Below are positions 25,812 through 37,680 of a stretch of 64,000 bases of DNA, piece after piece. This DNA is from Paraspadella gotoi (taxonomy: Eukaryota; Chaetognatha): positions 4,695,885 through 4,759,884 of the forward strand of contig CM119267.1 in the NCBI GenBank assembly GCA_051294375.1, given 5' to 3'. The notes under the pieces are model-generated. The model saw nothing but the letters and a program-made list of their open reading frames with translations. It was not told the origin of the DNA and did no database searches. Both the position numbers and the translations under genes were made by a program. How positions within the stretch are numbered: the stretch's first letter is position 1; each line of letters begins with the position of its first letter.

Positions 25812-26842
25812 CAAATTTTTTCTCCTCCCCTCGTTTCTCACGGAGTCTTACTTCGAACAAGAGAGAAATCGAAAGAAGACAAAAAAGCGCATTCGCTTCC
25901 CGTTTTTTTTAAACTAAATGACGAAGAATCTCTTCTCCTAAAAGATTTCGTTATTTTTTTTTTCTTTTCTCTTAAATTCTGACTCTTCCTCCTTACCAGC
26001 AACGAATGCAAAATAAACCGAAAGGAAAAAAAAAACTGTACAAAAAAATTTAAAAAAATCATGGGATGAACTGGAACCGCGAAAGAAAGCCTGAATCGCC
26101 AGGGAGGGATGAAAAGGCGAAAAAGAAAATCGCAAAGCTAAGAAGACCCGACGGAACAAAAAATAAAAAAGGAAAAAAAAAAACCTAATGAATTGATCTC
26201 TGAGACGCCGTTCGTTCGTAAAACCTTCCCCCCTCCTCCCTCTTTTATGCTTTCTCGTCCCGCTTAACAAACGATAAAACCGCAAAAAAAAGAAAGGGGG
26301 GGAAAAAAAAAGAAAGAAAAACGATTCATTGATCTCTCTCGTTGGTTCGCTCTTTCTCTCCCTCTCTCTCTCTCTCTTTCACTCCCTCGCTCTTGGCCTC
26401 ATTCTCGTCGCGTCTCCTCCCCCGGAGCTTTGCGTTCTTCAAACAATCATAATTCCCTTCCCCAAGTGGGCAACGTCGTCCTCCTAATCATCGCAAACAA
26501 TTCCGCTCAAAAAAAAAATATTCTTAGCTCTCTCCTTTTTCTTCCTTACGAATTTTCATCCATCTCTCTCTCTCTCTTTTTCTCTCTCTCTCTCACTTTC
26601 TGTATTGAGTCCGCGCCGGTTCGACACTACTGAACGCTGAAAAAAAACAACAAAAACTTGATACTAAATTAAGCGTCGCCGGCGGAAGTTAATGAAGAAA
26701 CAAAAACAATTCGGCGCCGACTCTGTCGGCCATCGGCGACGTCAGGGCAAAGAATCAACAGCGAAGTTTTAAATTTGAACTTAACCGATTATAGACAAGT
26801 AATATAAATTTAAAAAAAAACAAAAAACCTGAACCGTTAAAA

Positions 26843-29800
26843 ATGGCTCGGGTGACGTCGACCTCGGTTTTCGCCGTCCTCGTCGCCTTGACGACCATCT
26901 CTCCTCGCGCCCAACTAATGCCGGCAGCGCGGAGTGCCGCTCAAACAAATGATATTCTTACTTTTCCGGAAACGACACGAGCGAAGGTGAGAGAGCCTAT
27001 TTTATTAACTAATTATGCGACCGCTAAATTAAAAATCAGAATTAAATAAAAACCTTTGTATAAATTAACAATTATAAGTCTCGCTTTCAAGGATGGGGGG
27101 GCCACTGCCCACCCGAAGAAAGCTTCTCGAGAATATTTAAAATTTTTGTTTTGTCTTTTTTTTTTTATGAATTTTATCTCTGGAGCGAAGGCGCGACATT
27201 TCTTGAAAAGAAGGAATGGCCGAAGAAAAAAATGTGTTTTTTTATTCGATATTTATGATTTTTCAGTTCGAACGAGAAATAAGAGGCCGTGCATCTTGAA
27301 TTATGAAAGTTTTTGTGGTGAGCGTGAGAGAAGATAGAATGAAGCTGAGAATGTGAGGAGCTGAATTCTTAATGTTATTATTCGATTATGGCTCGGCGGT
27401 TAAGAAACCCGTTACCAAGGAGACAGAAATGCCCTTCTTTTTCGCTACCAAGGCTATTTTGATGTGATAAATCACCATGAGTCATATTTTCTCTCTCTCT
27501 CTCTCTCTCTTTTTCTAGTTGGTTCTCTCAAAGATGACGATCGATCGAGAAAAGGGAGAAATCTACGTCGGTGCCGTCAACTCTCTCTTCCAACTTTCTT
27601 CGAACCTTCAAGTGGAGCGATATGTCGAGATTGGCCCACGGTTGGATTCCATCCAATGCGCCACGAGGTAAGGATTTGTCTAGAAGAAATAATTAATAAT
27701 TAATAGCTAATACTACTTATTTATTCCCCTATTCTTCCTTTTCAGGGAGGAATCCAGCTGCGCGGCGGATCGCGTCCTCACCGATGCCCACGTCAAGGTG
27801 TTGATGATCGACCGACGCCACGATCGACTCGTCGTCTGCACCTCCCTCTACCAAGGCACCTGTCATCGGCACCAGCTGGGTAACGTGGCGACGAAAGACG
27901 ACTCCGGAAGTTCCGAGCATGTCGTTGCCAACGACGCCGACAGCTCCACCGTGGCTTTCGTCGCCCCAGGTGAGGGGATTGTGATTATAAATCGGTTTTA
28001 ATTTAAGAAAACTTATAAAATTAGATTCTATGTATTAAACATTACGTTTTTTTATGATTTTTATTCGATCTTTAGTTCATTATTTATCACCATGACCCAT
28101 TACCATCCTCTAAACGACAGGCCCCATCAACCGTGAACCTGTGATGATGGTGGGCGTGACCTTCACCGGACGCGGTCGTTACCGCGAATATGTTCCGGCC
28201 ATCGCCTCACGCCGGCTCGATACTCCCAACGTCTGGGGTCTCGCCGTCCCCTCGGGCCCCAACTTCAAATCCACCGAATTTAAACTCGAAGCCTCGACGA
28301 GGGCCTCCTTCAGGTGAGTTCGGGGGAGATTGCTTATCTGGAGGAATTGAGGAATTTTAGGGAGAGATATCTTAAATGTATTGCCGGAGATAGAATGGAA
28401 AAAAGGGGAAAAAATAAGAACTAAAAGAAAAAAGAATGCAAGAAAAAATGAATTTTTCAGTAAATAAAATATTATAAATGGTTCAATGACACAATAACTC
28501 TGTTACAACTATCTAAATAGTATCAGTATTCAGTATCAGTCAAAAAACCGTAATTATTAAATAGTAAATTTTAAATAAATGAAAGAATAGTTATTACACG
28601 AAAGAAATGTTGACGGCCGATCGAAAATAATTTCCTCATCTTATTCCGACCTCGACTTCTTCTTTATTCGAAACGACACAGATTGTCCGTTTCCCGACAA
28701 CGCCCTCTGGGCCTTTAGTCAGAAACGCAATTCGGCTTTAAAAAAAGAAATTGATTTAACGACCGTGACCAAAATCCGCGCTACGGTTGGAGTCCGTTTC
28801 TCGCTTCGTCTCTTTTCTCAAAAAAGCCGTCTCGCTCTCTCTCTCTCTCTTCCAGAATCAACTACGTCTACGGCTTCTCGGCCTCTGGCTTTTCCTTCTT
28901 CGTCACGACGCAACGCGAGTCGACGCAATCCTCCAAGTTTCTCTCCAAAATCGTTCGCCTTTGCGAGGAGGACGAGGAGTACATCTCTTACACGGAGATT
29001 CCCTTGGTCTGCACGTCGGGCGGGCGAGACTATAATTTAGTGCAGGTCGGAGGGAGTAACCCGAAATTTACGTGTCATAAGATTCATTCTATTCCCGTTC
29101 TTGTATTATTTTCCCCTTCACTTTCTCTTTTTTGCAATTTTCTAGTCCGCCTTTGCGTCTTCCGCTGGCGCCGATCTCGCGGCGTCCCTGTCCATCGGCG
29201 CCGGGGATCTTGTTCTCTTCGCCACATTTTCCGAGTCGCGTCCGGAGCCGGAGCAGCAGCTGCCGAGCAGTCGGAGCGCCGTTTGCCTTTTCTCTCTCGA
29301 CTCGATCCAAAATGCTTTCACGGAAAACATCAAAAAGTGCTTCCGCGGCGAAGGGTTTCAGGTGATTAGTTAAGGCATTAGATCAAGCGAAAATACTCGA
29401 CTGTAGTTATCTAAACAATCGACCTTTTTCTTTTTCCTTCTTCCCCTTCCCCTTTTAGGGCCTCGATTTCACCGGCCGAACGGTTCCTTGCAACCCGGTG
29501 GCCGTTCACATCGGGCCAGATTTTTGCGGCGATCTTTCGAACAATCCGCTGGGAGGTGACGACCCCGCCGCCGCCAACGCTTCTCTCATCTTCTCCAATC
29601 ATCGACTCACCTCCATCGTGGCCACCACCACCCATCACGCCACCGTCGCCTTCGTCGGAACCGACGATGGAGAACTTAAAAAGGTAAGTTGCCATTTACA
29701 ATCGCCGAGTTCACCCGTTTTAATTGAACATTCGTTGTACTAACTTACCCGATCTCCCGATCGCCCGCCGGCATCGCCCCCAACAATCCTCCTCTCACAC

Positions 29801-31906
29801 TCATCCATCCATCCATCGTCAGGTCGTCTTCGAGTCGGCGTCTCGCGCCCACGCCTACGCCTCCATCCCTTCCTCCACGACCGGTGGGGGATCGACTCCC
29901 GTCCTTCCCGACACTGCGCTCGATGCCGCCGGCGACCGGATCCTTGTTCTCCGCCCATCCGGCCTCACTTCGATCCCCATCGCCGACTGCGGCGTCCACG
30001 CTTCCTGCGAAGCCTGTCTCGGCGCCAAGGACCCTTACTGCGGGTGGTGTTCGTTGGAGAGCAAGTGCAGCCGCAGGGCCGAGTGCGCAGCATCGATGGT
30101 GAGAGGGATTTGACGGGTGTATAAGGTTGTTCACCTTTAAAATTATCACACCAACTAAAAAAATATTTAAATAAAAAATTTGTATTCGTTGATTTTGCAG
30201 AGAAATAACGATGACGCCTACACCCGTTGGCTTCCCTACGATAAGGCCCAGTGCACGGCAATCAAACGCGTCATCCCCAAGTATCTCCAGATCCAAGCGA
30301 CGATGTCGTCGCTAGAGTTGGAGATCGTTAATCTTCCTGATCTTGGAGCCTCCCCGTCCTGGTTTTGCGTCTTTGAGAAAGAATTGGGGTCTGCGACGCC
30401 CGTTCTGACGCCCGCTTCGGCCGTCCAACGACCTGCCGATGACGCCCGGCGTTCCCGCTCGGTGCGGTGCCAGCCCCCAGCGCGGGAACTTCTGCCCAGA
30501 ATCCCGAAGGGTTCCGATCACGTGACCATTTGGCTCTCGGTCCGCGTGGACGGTCGCGACATAGTAACCACAAACTTCACCTTTTACGATTGCGGACGCC
30601 ACGCTTCTTGCTCGGCCTGCGTCTCGCGAGCCGACGCCAGCACCGGCGCCTTTCCCTGTTACTGGTGCATCCAACGCCACATCTGTACTCACTCGAGCGA
30701 GGACGAGTGCATGCAGGACACGATCGTGACGGCGTCGAACGAGTGGAGCCAACTGCGCGGCGTCGGTTCCTGCCCGCACGTCTCGTGGCCCGTCAAGGAG
30801 TTCGTCATCCCGGCCAAGACGGACTTCGCCATCAAGGTCAAAGGCGTCAACCTGCAGAGCTTCCAGAACAACTTCAAGTGCCAATTCCAATACGGCCCCG
30901 GCGACATCACCTCCGTTCCTGCCAATTTCAACAAGGTGCGGTTTCGGGTTGAGTGCTGTTACGAAAATGTCGTTGAAAATTTTAATTTTCAAAATTTCGT
31001 TTTTATAATACGATGAACCTCCAGTTGGGTCCGAATTTAGTAATTGACGATGACGTCGTTCTGGTTCGTTTTCGATAAAAAAAAAAAACCCTCGTTTTAA
31101 AATCGCGCAGGACCGAGAAGAAATCTCCTGCGAAAAGACGGAATTCCATTTCTCGGCCCGCTTGCCAAACATCACCGTTCCCTTTTGGATCAGGTCCGAA
31201 AAAATGCGAGGAGAAAGGAAGGAAGGAGGGAGAGAAAAAAAAATGGAACTCGAATTTTTTTTTTTTTTAAATATTTCTTTCGATGACGGTTTTCGTTTTC
31301 TTTTTAAAATGAAAAAAATCCATGTTGGAGTGAAACTCGAATCACCCTCACTCCCCACAATTTTTTTTTCAGTTGGGGCGGATCTGACAAGGCCTTGGAC
31401 AATCCGGACAACATCCGAGTCACGGTCTACAAATGCGAGTTCATGGCCGACAGCTGCGGCATTTGCCTCAGTCTCGAAAGGTTAAAACCTTTAAATTTAC
31501 AGGATTTTTGTTTTGCAGACATTTATTCTTTCCTTTTCACGACGGTTTTCAACTTTCCCCTTTAAGGGATTACATGTGCTCGTGGTGCGACGGGCAGAAC
31601 GGGCACCCACGAGGTTGCACGTTGCGAACCCAGTGCGGGTCGCCCGGTCGGCTCGAGACGGACGCCATTTGCCCAAACCCGCGCATCACATCGTTTTGGC
31701 CTCATTCCGGCCCGAAAGAGGGCGGGACTAATCTGACTATAGAGGGAGTTAACTTGGGTCGATCCGTGGATGACCTGCAAGACGGCATCAAGGTCGCCGG
31801 GGTTCCCTGCAGGATTCAGTCGGAGCACTATAAGAGGGTAAGTAATTAAAGATAATCGAAGAAAGGTTCGTTATGTAACAAGTAGTTGAGCCTATTTGTA
31901 TAACTT

Positions 31907-31943
<37 letters not shown>

Positions 31944-34900
31944 CACCATAGGCTTCGCGTGTGGCGTGCTCCACCGACTCCTCCTCTTTCGGCGCCACCG
32001 GCCACATCAGCATCGTCATCGTCGACGATTCGGGCGCCCGCGTCGCGACTGCCATTTCTTCGTCGCCCTTCTCCTACGTGACCCCGGTCGTGACTCACCT
32101 CTTCCCGCTCAAAGGACCCAAGAGTGGCGGAACGAAGATCACCATCCGCGGGCGATATCTTGATGCCGGAAGTCACATCGAGGCACGAATCGCCGGACTT
32201 CCTTGCATCATCATCGATCAAACTTCGACCGTGACCCACTGCATCACCTCCAAAGTCCCGGACGCGCGCAGCGCCGAAGACTTCCGTCTCCGCCGCACCG
32301 TCATGTCCGGCACGCTGCGGATGAGCTTCGACCGGGCGCGACTCGAGTTTTCCGACGCCACCTACGATTACATGGAGGATCCTACGGTGCTGAGAGTGGA
32401 GCCGGCGGCCGGCATCGTCTCCGGCGGCATCACCATTCAAGTCTTCGGCACCAACTTCGACACGATTCAGGAGCCGAGGATGTTCGTTGTCGCCGAAAAG
32501 TACGCCTACGATTCGCCCTGCGTCGTTAAGTCGCCCACGGCGATGACCTGTCTCTCGCCCAACGTCGCTGCCGCCGCCGCTCGCCCCGTCTCGAATCTGC
32601 CGACCAGGGGGCATCAGGACCCGGTTCCGCTGCCCTTTGGCTTCATTTTGGACAACGTTGCTACGGCTTTAAATTCCAGGTATGTTTTATTAGAAACTGG
32701 TTTTAAAAAAAAGAATTTTTTTATTAAAAAAAAAATCATTATTATAATTGTAACTTCCCCCTCCTCCAGCCACACTCTTAACACTGCCTTCATGATCTAC
32801 GGCGACCCCGAGTTCCTTCCCTTCAACGAACCCGAACGCGTCAAGCATTACAAATACGCACCTAACTCTTACGTGACGATCAACGGGCGAGATCTTAACC
32901 GAGTCGGGCGGGAGCGTGACGTCGTTGTTCGTCTCGGCTCCGAACGCTGCAACGTCACCTCGCTCGCCGCCTCTCAACTTAACTGCGAACCGCCGCCGGT
33001 GCAGCCGCCCTACCTCACTCTGGACGGCAAGACGGACCCCGATCGACTGCCGCAAGTGAGAGAGGGTTGAAGGGGGGGGGAAAAGGGATGAGGAATTTCT
33101 CTCGATTTTGATCGCGCAAAATGTTTTTGTCTTAAACTTTATTTTTCCTTTGTTTTTCCATTTATCTAATTCTTTTTTCCTCTCTCAAGGTCGTGGTCAT
33201 CGTCGGGAACCGGACCTTCGACATCGGATACCTGAGCTACGAGGACCTCGAGGTTTTATCGACGGCCGCCATCGCGGGCATCGCCATCGGCGGCGGCTTC
33301 CTAATCCTCGTCGTCATCTCTATCCTCATTGCCTACAAGCGGAAGTCGTCCGAATCGAGTCAGGTCCTAAAGAGGATGCAGACGCAAATGGATGTTCTCG
33401 AGAGTCGGGTGGCCAAGGAGTGCAAGGAGGCCTTCGCCGAATTGCAGGCGAGTATATAATGTATTCCTTATACATGTATGCTTATGATTTATAACGGACC
33501 AATCTAAATTCACTTATCCAGACTGACATGAGCGAGCTCAACTCTGACCTGGAGGCAGCGGGCATCCCTTACCTCGACTACCGTGTCTACGTGATGCGCG
33601 TCCTCTTCCCCAATGACCCCGACCACCCGCTGCTGCACCAGGACGAGCAGGCCAACAGCCAAGACCCTGTCAAGAACGAAAACGTAGAGCGCGGGCTGCG
33701 CCAATTCAATCACCTCCTCTGCAACAAGACCTTCCTCCTCATCTTCGTCCGCACGATCGAGTCCGACCGGAAGTACTTCAACATGCGAGACCGCGTCAAC
33801 GTAGCCTCGCTGCTAATGATCGTCTTCCAATGTAAGGACGTTGATCCATGATTAAAAGAGAAAGTGCACTTAGCCGTTTTTAGCCGTTCGTTAATCGAAT
33901 CGTCAATCCTTTTTTTTCTAGCCCGACTGGATTACTGCACCGACATCTTAAAAACGCTTTTATCGGAGCTCATCGCCGCCTCGGTAGAAGGCCGGTCGCA
34001 CCCCAAGTTGCTTCTGCGCCGCACCGAGTCGGTCGCCGAAAAGCTGCTCACTTGCTGGCTGACTTGTCTGCTGCACAAGTTCCTCCAAGAGTGCGTGGGC
34101 GATCCGCTCTTCATGCTTTTCAGGGCCATCAAACAGCAGGTGCAAAAAGGACCAATCGACGCGTTGACGGCTGAAGCAAGATACTCATTGTCGGAGGTGA
34201 GTTGAGAGTATTTGAGTTAACGATGACCCGAAAGTTGTAATAACAGTTCTGGATCCCCTTAATCAAGGATAAACTCCTCCGTCAACAAATCGACTTTTCT
34301 CCTCTGATCGTCAACGTGATCGGGATCGAGGGCGTGGCCATCTCCTCCGCGGTGGTCGGCGCCACGCCCTTCGACTCTCCGTCCGGCGCCAAGGGGGCCA
34401 CTGCCACTAACACCACCTCCGGCATGTACAGTCCGTCCACCGTCTCCGCCGGTTCCTCGCTGTACGGACCCGATTCGGCCACACCTCTCGCATGCGCCGG
34501 AGCCGACGTCGCCGAAACGTCGCTGTTCAACGCGACGCCAGCGCGCGAGGCGGGGCCCGGATTGACGCCGGACGTCGCAGGAGTAACGCCAGTCCGCGTC
34601 CTCGACTGCGACACGATCTCTCAATGCAAAGAAAAAATTCTAGACGCCCTCTACCGCAACACGCCCTACTCTCAGCGCCCCCATCGAGACGACTTGGATT
34701 TGGAATGGCGCTCCGGCGTTCATGGGCGCTTGATTCTCCAAGACGGTACAGGAGTCATTGCTAGATAATCCTTTAGCCCCGTAAATCTGGCTTTACTTAC
34801 TTGCGATTGCCCTTTTCTTTCTCAGAGGATCTAACGTCCTACAAGCCGGATGCTAGCGGCATGTTAAGCAACAGCGGTTCCATCTATCATCACGCCAGCC

Positions 34901-36385
34901 ACCATGGCAGCGTTAGAGGACACCACCACATCGCCAATAACGACGGAGATTGGAGGAAACTTAATACGTTAGCACATTACAAGGTAGGTTGTTGTTGTTG
35001 TTAGTTGTTAATTGTCTCTCGTCTCGCGGGGTGTTTGCTAAGTTCTTACGATCTTTCTGTTTCGGATTCAGGTGATCGATGGCGCCACCATGGCGTTAGT
35101 TCCTCGACAAGGGTCGGCGTTTAACCAGGGCGGTGCGGTCGGCCCAGCCCACCCCAATGCGCACGCCAACGGCCCTACCTCCAATACTTATTCGGAGATC
35201 TACGCGGGAACGGGCGGCCATCACACCCCCGGCCACGCCCCTAACAAATCGCCCGCCGCGGATCGCGCTAACTCTGTGGCTTCTCATCACTATTGGTCGC
35301 TCTCGTGGGCGTCACCCCGTCCGCTCCTGCTTAGGTCTCCGTCGCCTCTGTCCCTTTCTTCCCGAGCCATCACGCCCAGTCTAGACTCTGAGCCGGGATC
35401 GACGAACAGCAAAGTTTATCACTTGGTCAAACCTCCTACCGATTCAGGTTGGCATTAATAGCTTGCTTTTTAATTGATTGTCACTAAAAATGGATGAATG
35501 CTGAATGAAACCGGATCTTTTTGTTTTCTCCGTCCAGATGTCTCTGGCAAAGGAAAAGTCGGCGTCGGTTCCAGCGGCGCTGGAAGTCGCAGCGCCGATT
35601 CCGTCGCCGACGTTGTCGACCGATCCTCCAAGATGGTGTCGGAAGTCTACCTCACCCGTCTCTTGGCCACCAAGGGCACCCTCCAACAGTTCGTGGACGA
35701 TCTCTTCGAGACAATCTTCTCGACGGCCCACCGCGGCAACGCCCTTCCCTTGGCCGTAAAGTACATGTTCGACTTCCTCGACGAGGAGGCGGACAAATAT
35801 GGAGTCGTGGACCCGGAAGTCACGCACACGTGGAAAAGTAACTCTCTTCCGCTTCGCTTCTGGGTCAACATCATCAAGAACCCAGAGTTCGTTTTCGACG
35901 TCCACAAGCCGCCGATCGTTGACGCCTGCCTCTCCGTGACGGCGCAGACCTTCATGGACGCCTGCTCTGTGTCCGAGCATCGCTTGGGTAAAGACTCTCC
36001 CGCCTGCAAGCTTCTATACGCCAAGGACATTCCCAAGTACAAGCAGTGGGTCGAACGATACTATCGCGACATCTCGTCCATGGAGAAAATATCGGATCAG
36101 GTGAGAAAGTAGGGGCACGCGGTTAAAGTGGCTTTACCAAATATAAATTTGAAAACGAGGTTAAATCTCATTCAGGACATGAACGCGTTGTTGGCCGAAG
36201 CGTCCCGCGCTCACGCCGACGACTTCAACACGAGCTGCGCTCTGCACCAACTCTACGAATACGCGGTCCGCTACAACGACACGCTGGTGTCCGCGTTGGA
36301 GGACGACGACGTCGCCCGGCGAAACCGTCTCGCCTGGAAGCTAGAACAAGTCCACAGCACGATGCAGGGAGACGTGCACTGCTGA
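26843..36385 (+). CDS. plexA: Plexin semaphorin receptor, probably class A
   Basis: 22 exons join in phase to 2,151 residues: 26843-26986, 27519-27667, 27746-27969, 28121-28313, 28856-29045, 29146-29361, 29459-29683, 29823-30098, 30201-30935, 31111-31193, 31373-31480, 31567-31837, 31952-32679, 32770-33055, 33190-33447, 33522-33831, 33922-34196, 34268-34745, 34826-34983, 35072-35447, 35538-36100, 36176-36385. Order: signal peptide; Sema domain (exons 2-8); PSI ([20 protein letters not shown]); two more PSI and several IPT domains; one TM (33268-33330, [19 protein letters not shown]); cytosolic R-RasGAP halves around a Rho-binding domain. GAP arginines are kept ([14 protein letters not shown]). 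The juxtamembrane [17 protein letters not shown] fits class A better than B. The RBD carries an insertion of about 65 residues. The intron after exon 15 uses GC-AG. Introns 26987-27518 and 28314-28855 are otherwise empty. Confidence 0.93.
33448..33521 (+). other. plexA: GC-AG intron in plexin, just after the transmembrane exon
   Basis: The plexin protein continues directly from ...AFAELQ at 33447 to [11 protein letters not shown] at 33522. The 74-base intron therefore begins with gcgagt and ends with cag; no GT donor gives the same protein. Unspliced reading adds three codons and hits a stop (TAA, 33457-33459). Confidence 0.8.
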
Positions 36386-37680
36386 AACTCTACTACACTT
36401 CACCTTCGACGAACGCTTATACCTTTTTTTGAGATGCATCGCTTGGCTCGCGTCCAAGCTTGAGTAAAAAAAATAATAGTAGACAATTGAGATCTCAACA
36501 ACGTGACTGTGGTTTACGGCACTCAGCTGTTATTACTTTTTTTTGGCAGGCAGCAAAGTTCATTTTTTCTTCGTGAGATATGCTTGGTCTGGCAAAATCG
36601 ATCGTGATTGTCCTATGTCCATTATATTCCTTTTTATTCGAGTTTTCTTTTTTTTTGTAGGAATCAAAGCAGTGTATCCACTTTTAGTTGTCATTCGTAT
36701 TTATACCGTTTTGTATTTAACGAAGTATTTATTAAGCAATATTAACCTTATTCTCCAATTGTTACGACCAGTGACACAGTTTTTTTTTCATTTATATTGA
36801 CAACAATGGTACTGATTTAAATATAATTTTGATAAAAAATTTTTAATGGTCGAAAATTTATTTCGGAAGTGCTATAGTTTTATTCCGCCGATTATTCGAT
36901 TGGCTTTTTTTTGTACCCTTCATCTGTTTTTATGTACGAAAGGAGAATGATTTTGATAAATTATATAATTAAAATTAATTATTTCCCAAACGAAATTTCC
37001 TAGAAATTTTAACATGTAGAAACGTGATGCTCCTACACTGTTAACCCAACACTGGTATCTATTAATCGTTGGTTAATTTTTTTGTATTCATCCAACATTA
37101 ATTTATCAATGTTCCTATTTATTATTGTTGTTCCTTTTTTACTTAGAGCCGACGGATATCGTAATACGCAATTTTTTCGTGCGTAACCGTCGCGACTTTA
37201 GTCTATATGCCCGTTCGCTCGTTTGTATGTTCGAATCCAATAATCCACGGTTTATCTCAATACCGCCTGAAATTTTGTTCGTTATCGTCTAAAGAAAAAA
37301 AAAACATTATGTGAATTCTTTTTTTAAACGGTTGTATTCACCTGTACAAACGAGTCATTCTTCAAGATCGACTAACAGTTTAAAAATAAAACAAACAAAC
37401 AAAAAAACCATTGAGAAAATAATTCAGTTTTTCACCGACGGTCGAATATATTTCTCGAATTGTATACGAAAACACAGTTTTGACCTCACACTAGCAGATA
37501 GATAACGTTTCTCTCTCTCTCTCCCGTTGAACTTGAAGTTTTCCCCCCTTTTAATCCCCGAAAACGTTTTTTGTCCTTTTTTTTTTTTGAAGGGCCCCTA
37601 GCAGCTACCGAACCTATTTCGCGAGTTATGATAGAAACTTTAACTGTGAACTATCGCAAGTTTGCCGCGCTCAACGAATC
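36386..37680. other. Spacer between plexin and CLASRP
   Basis: 1.3 kb, mostly A/T-rich, with the plexin 3' UTR on the left and the CLASRP promoter/5' UTR on the right. A short CT run lies at 37510-37525. No protein-like frame, tRNA-like fold or transposon end was recognised. Confidence 0.5.
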
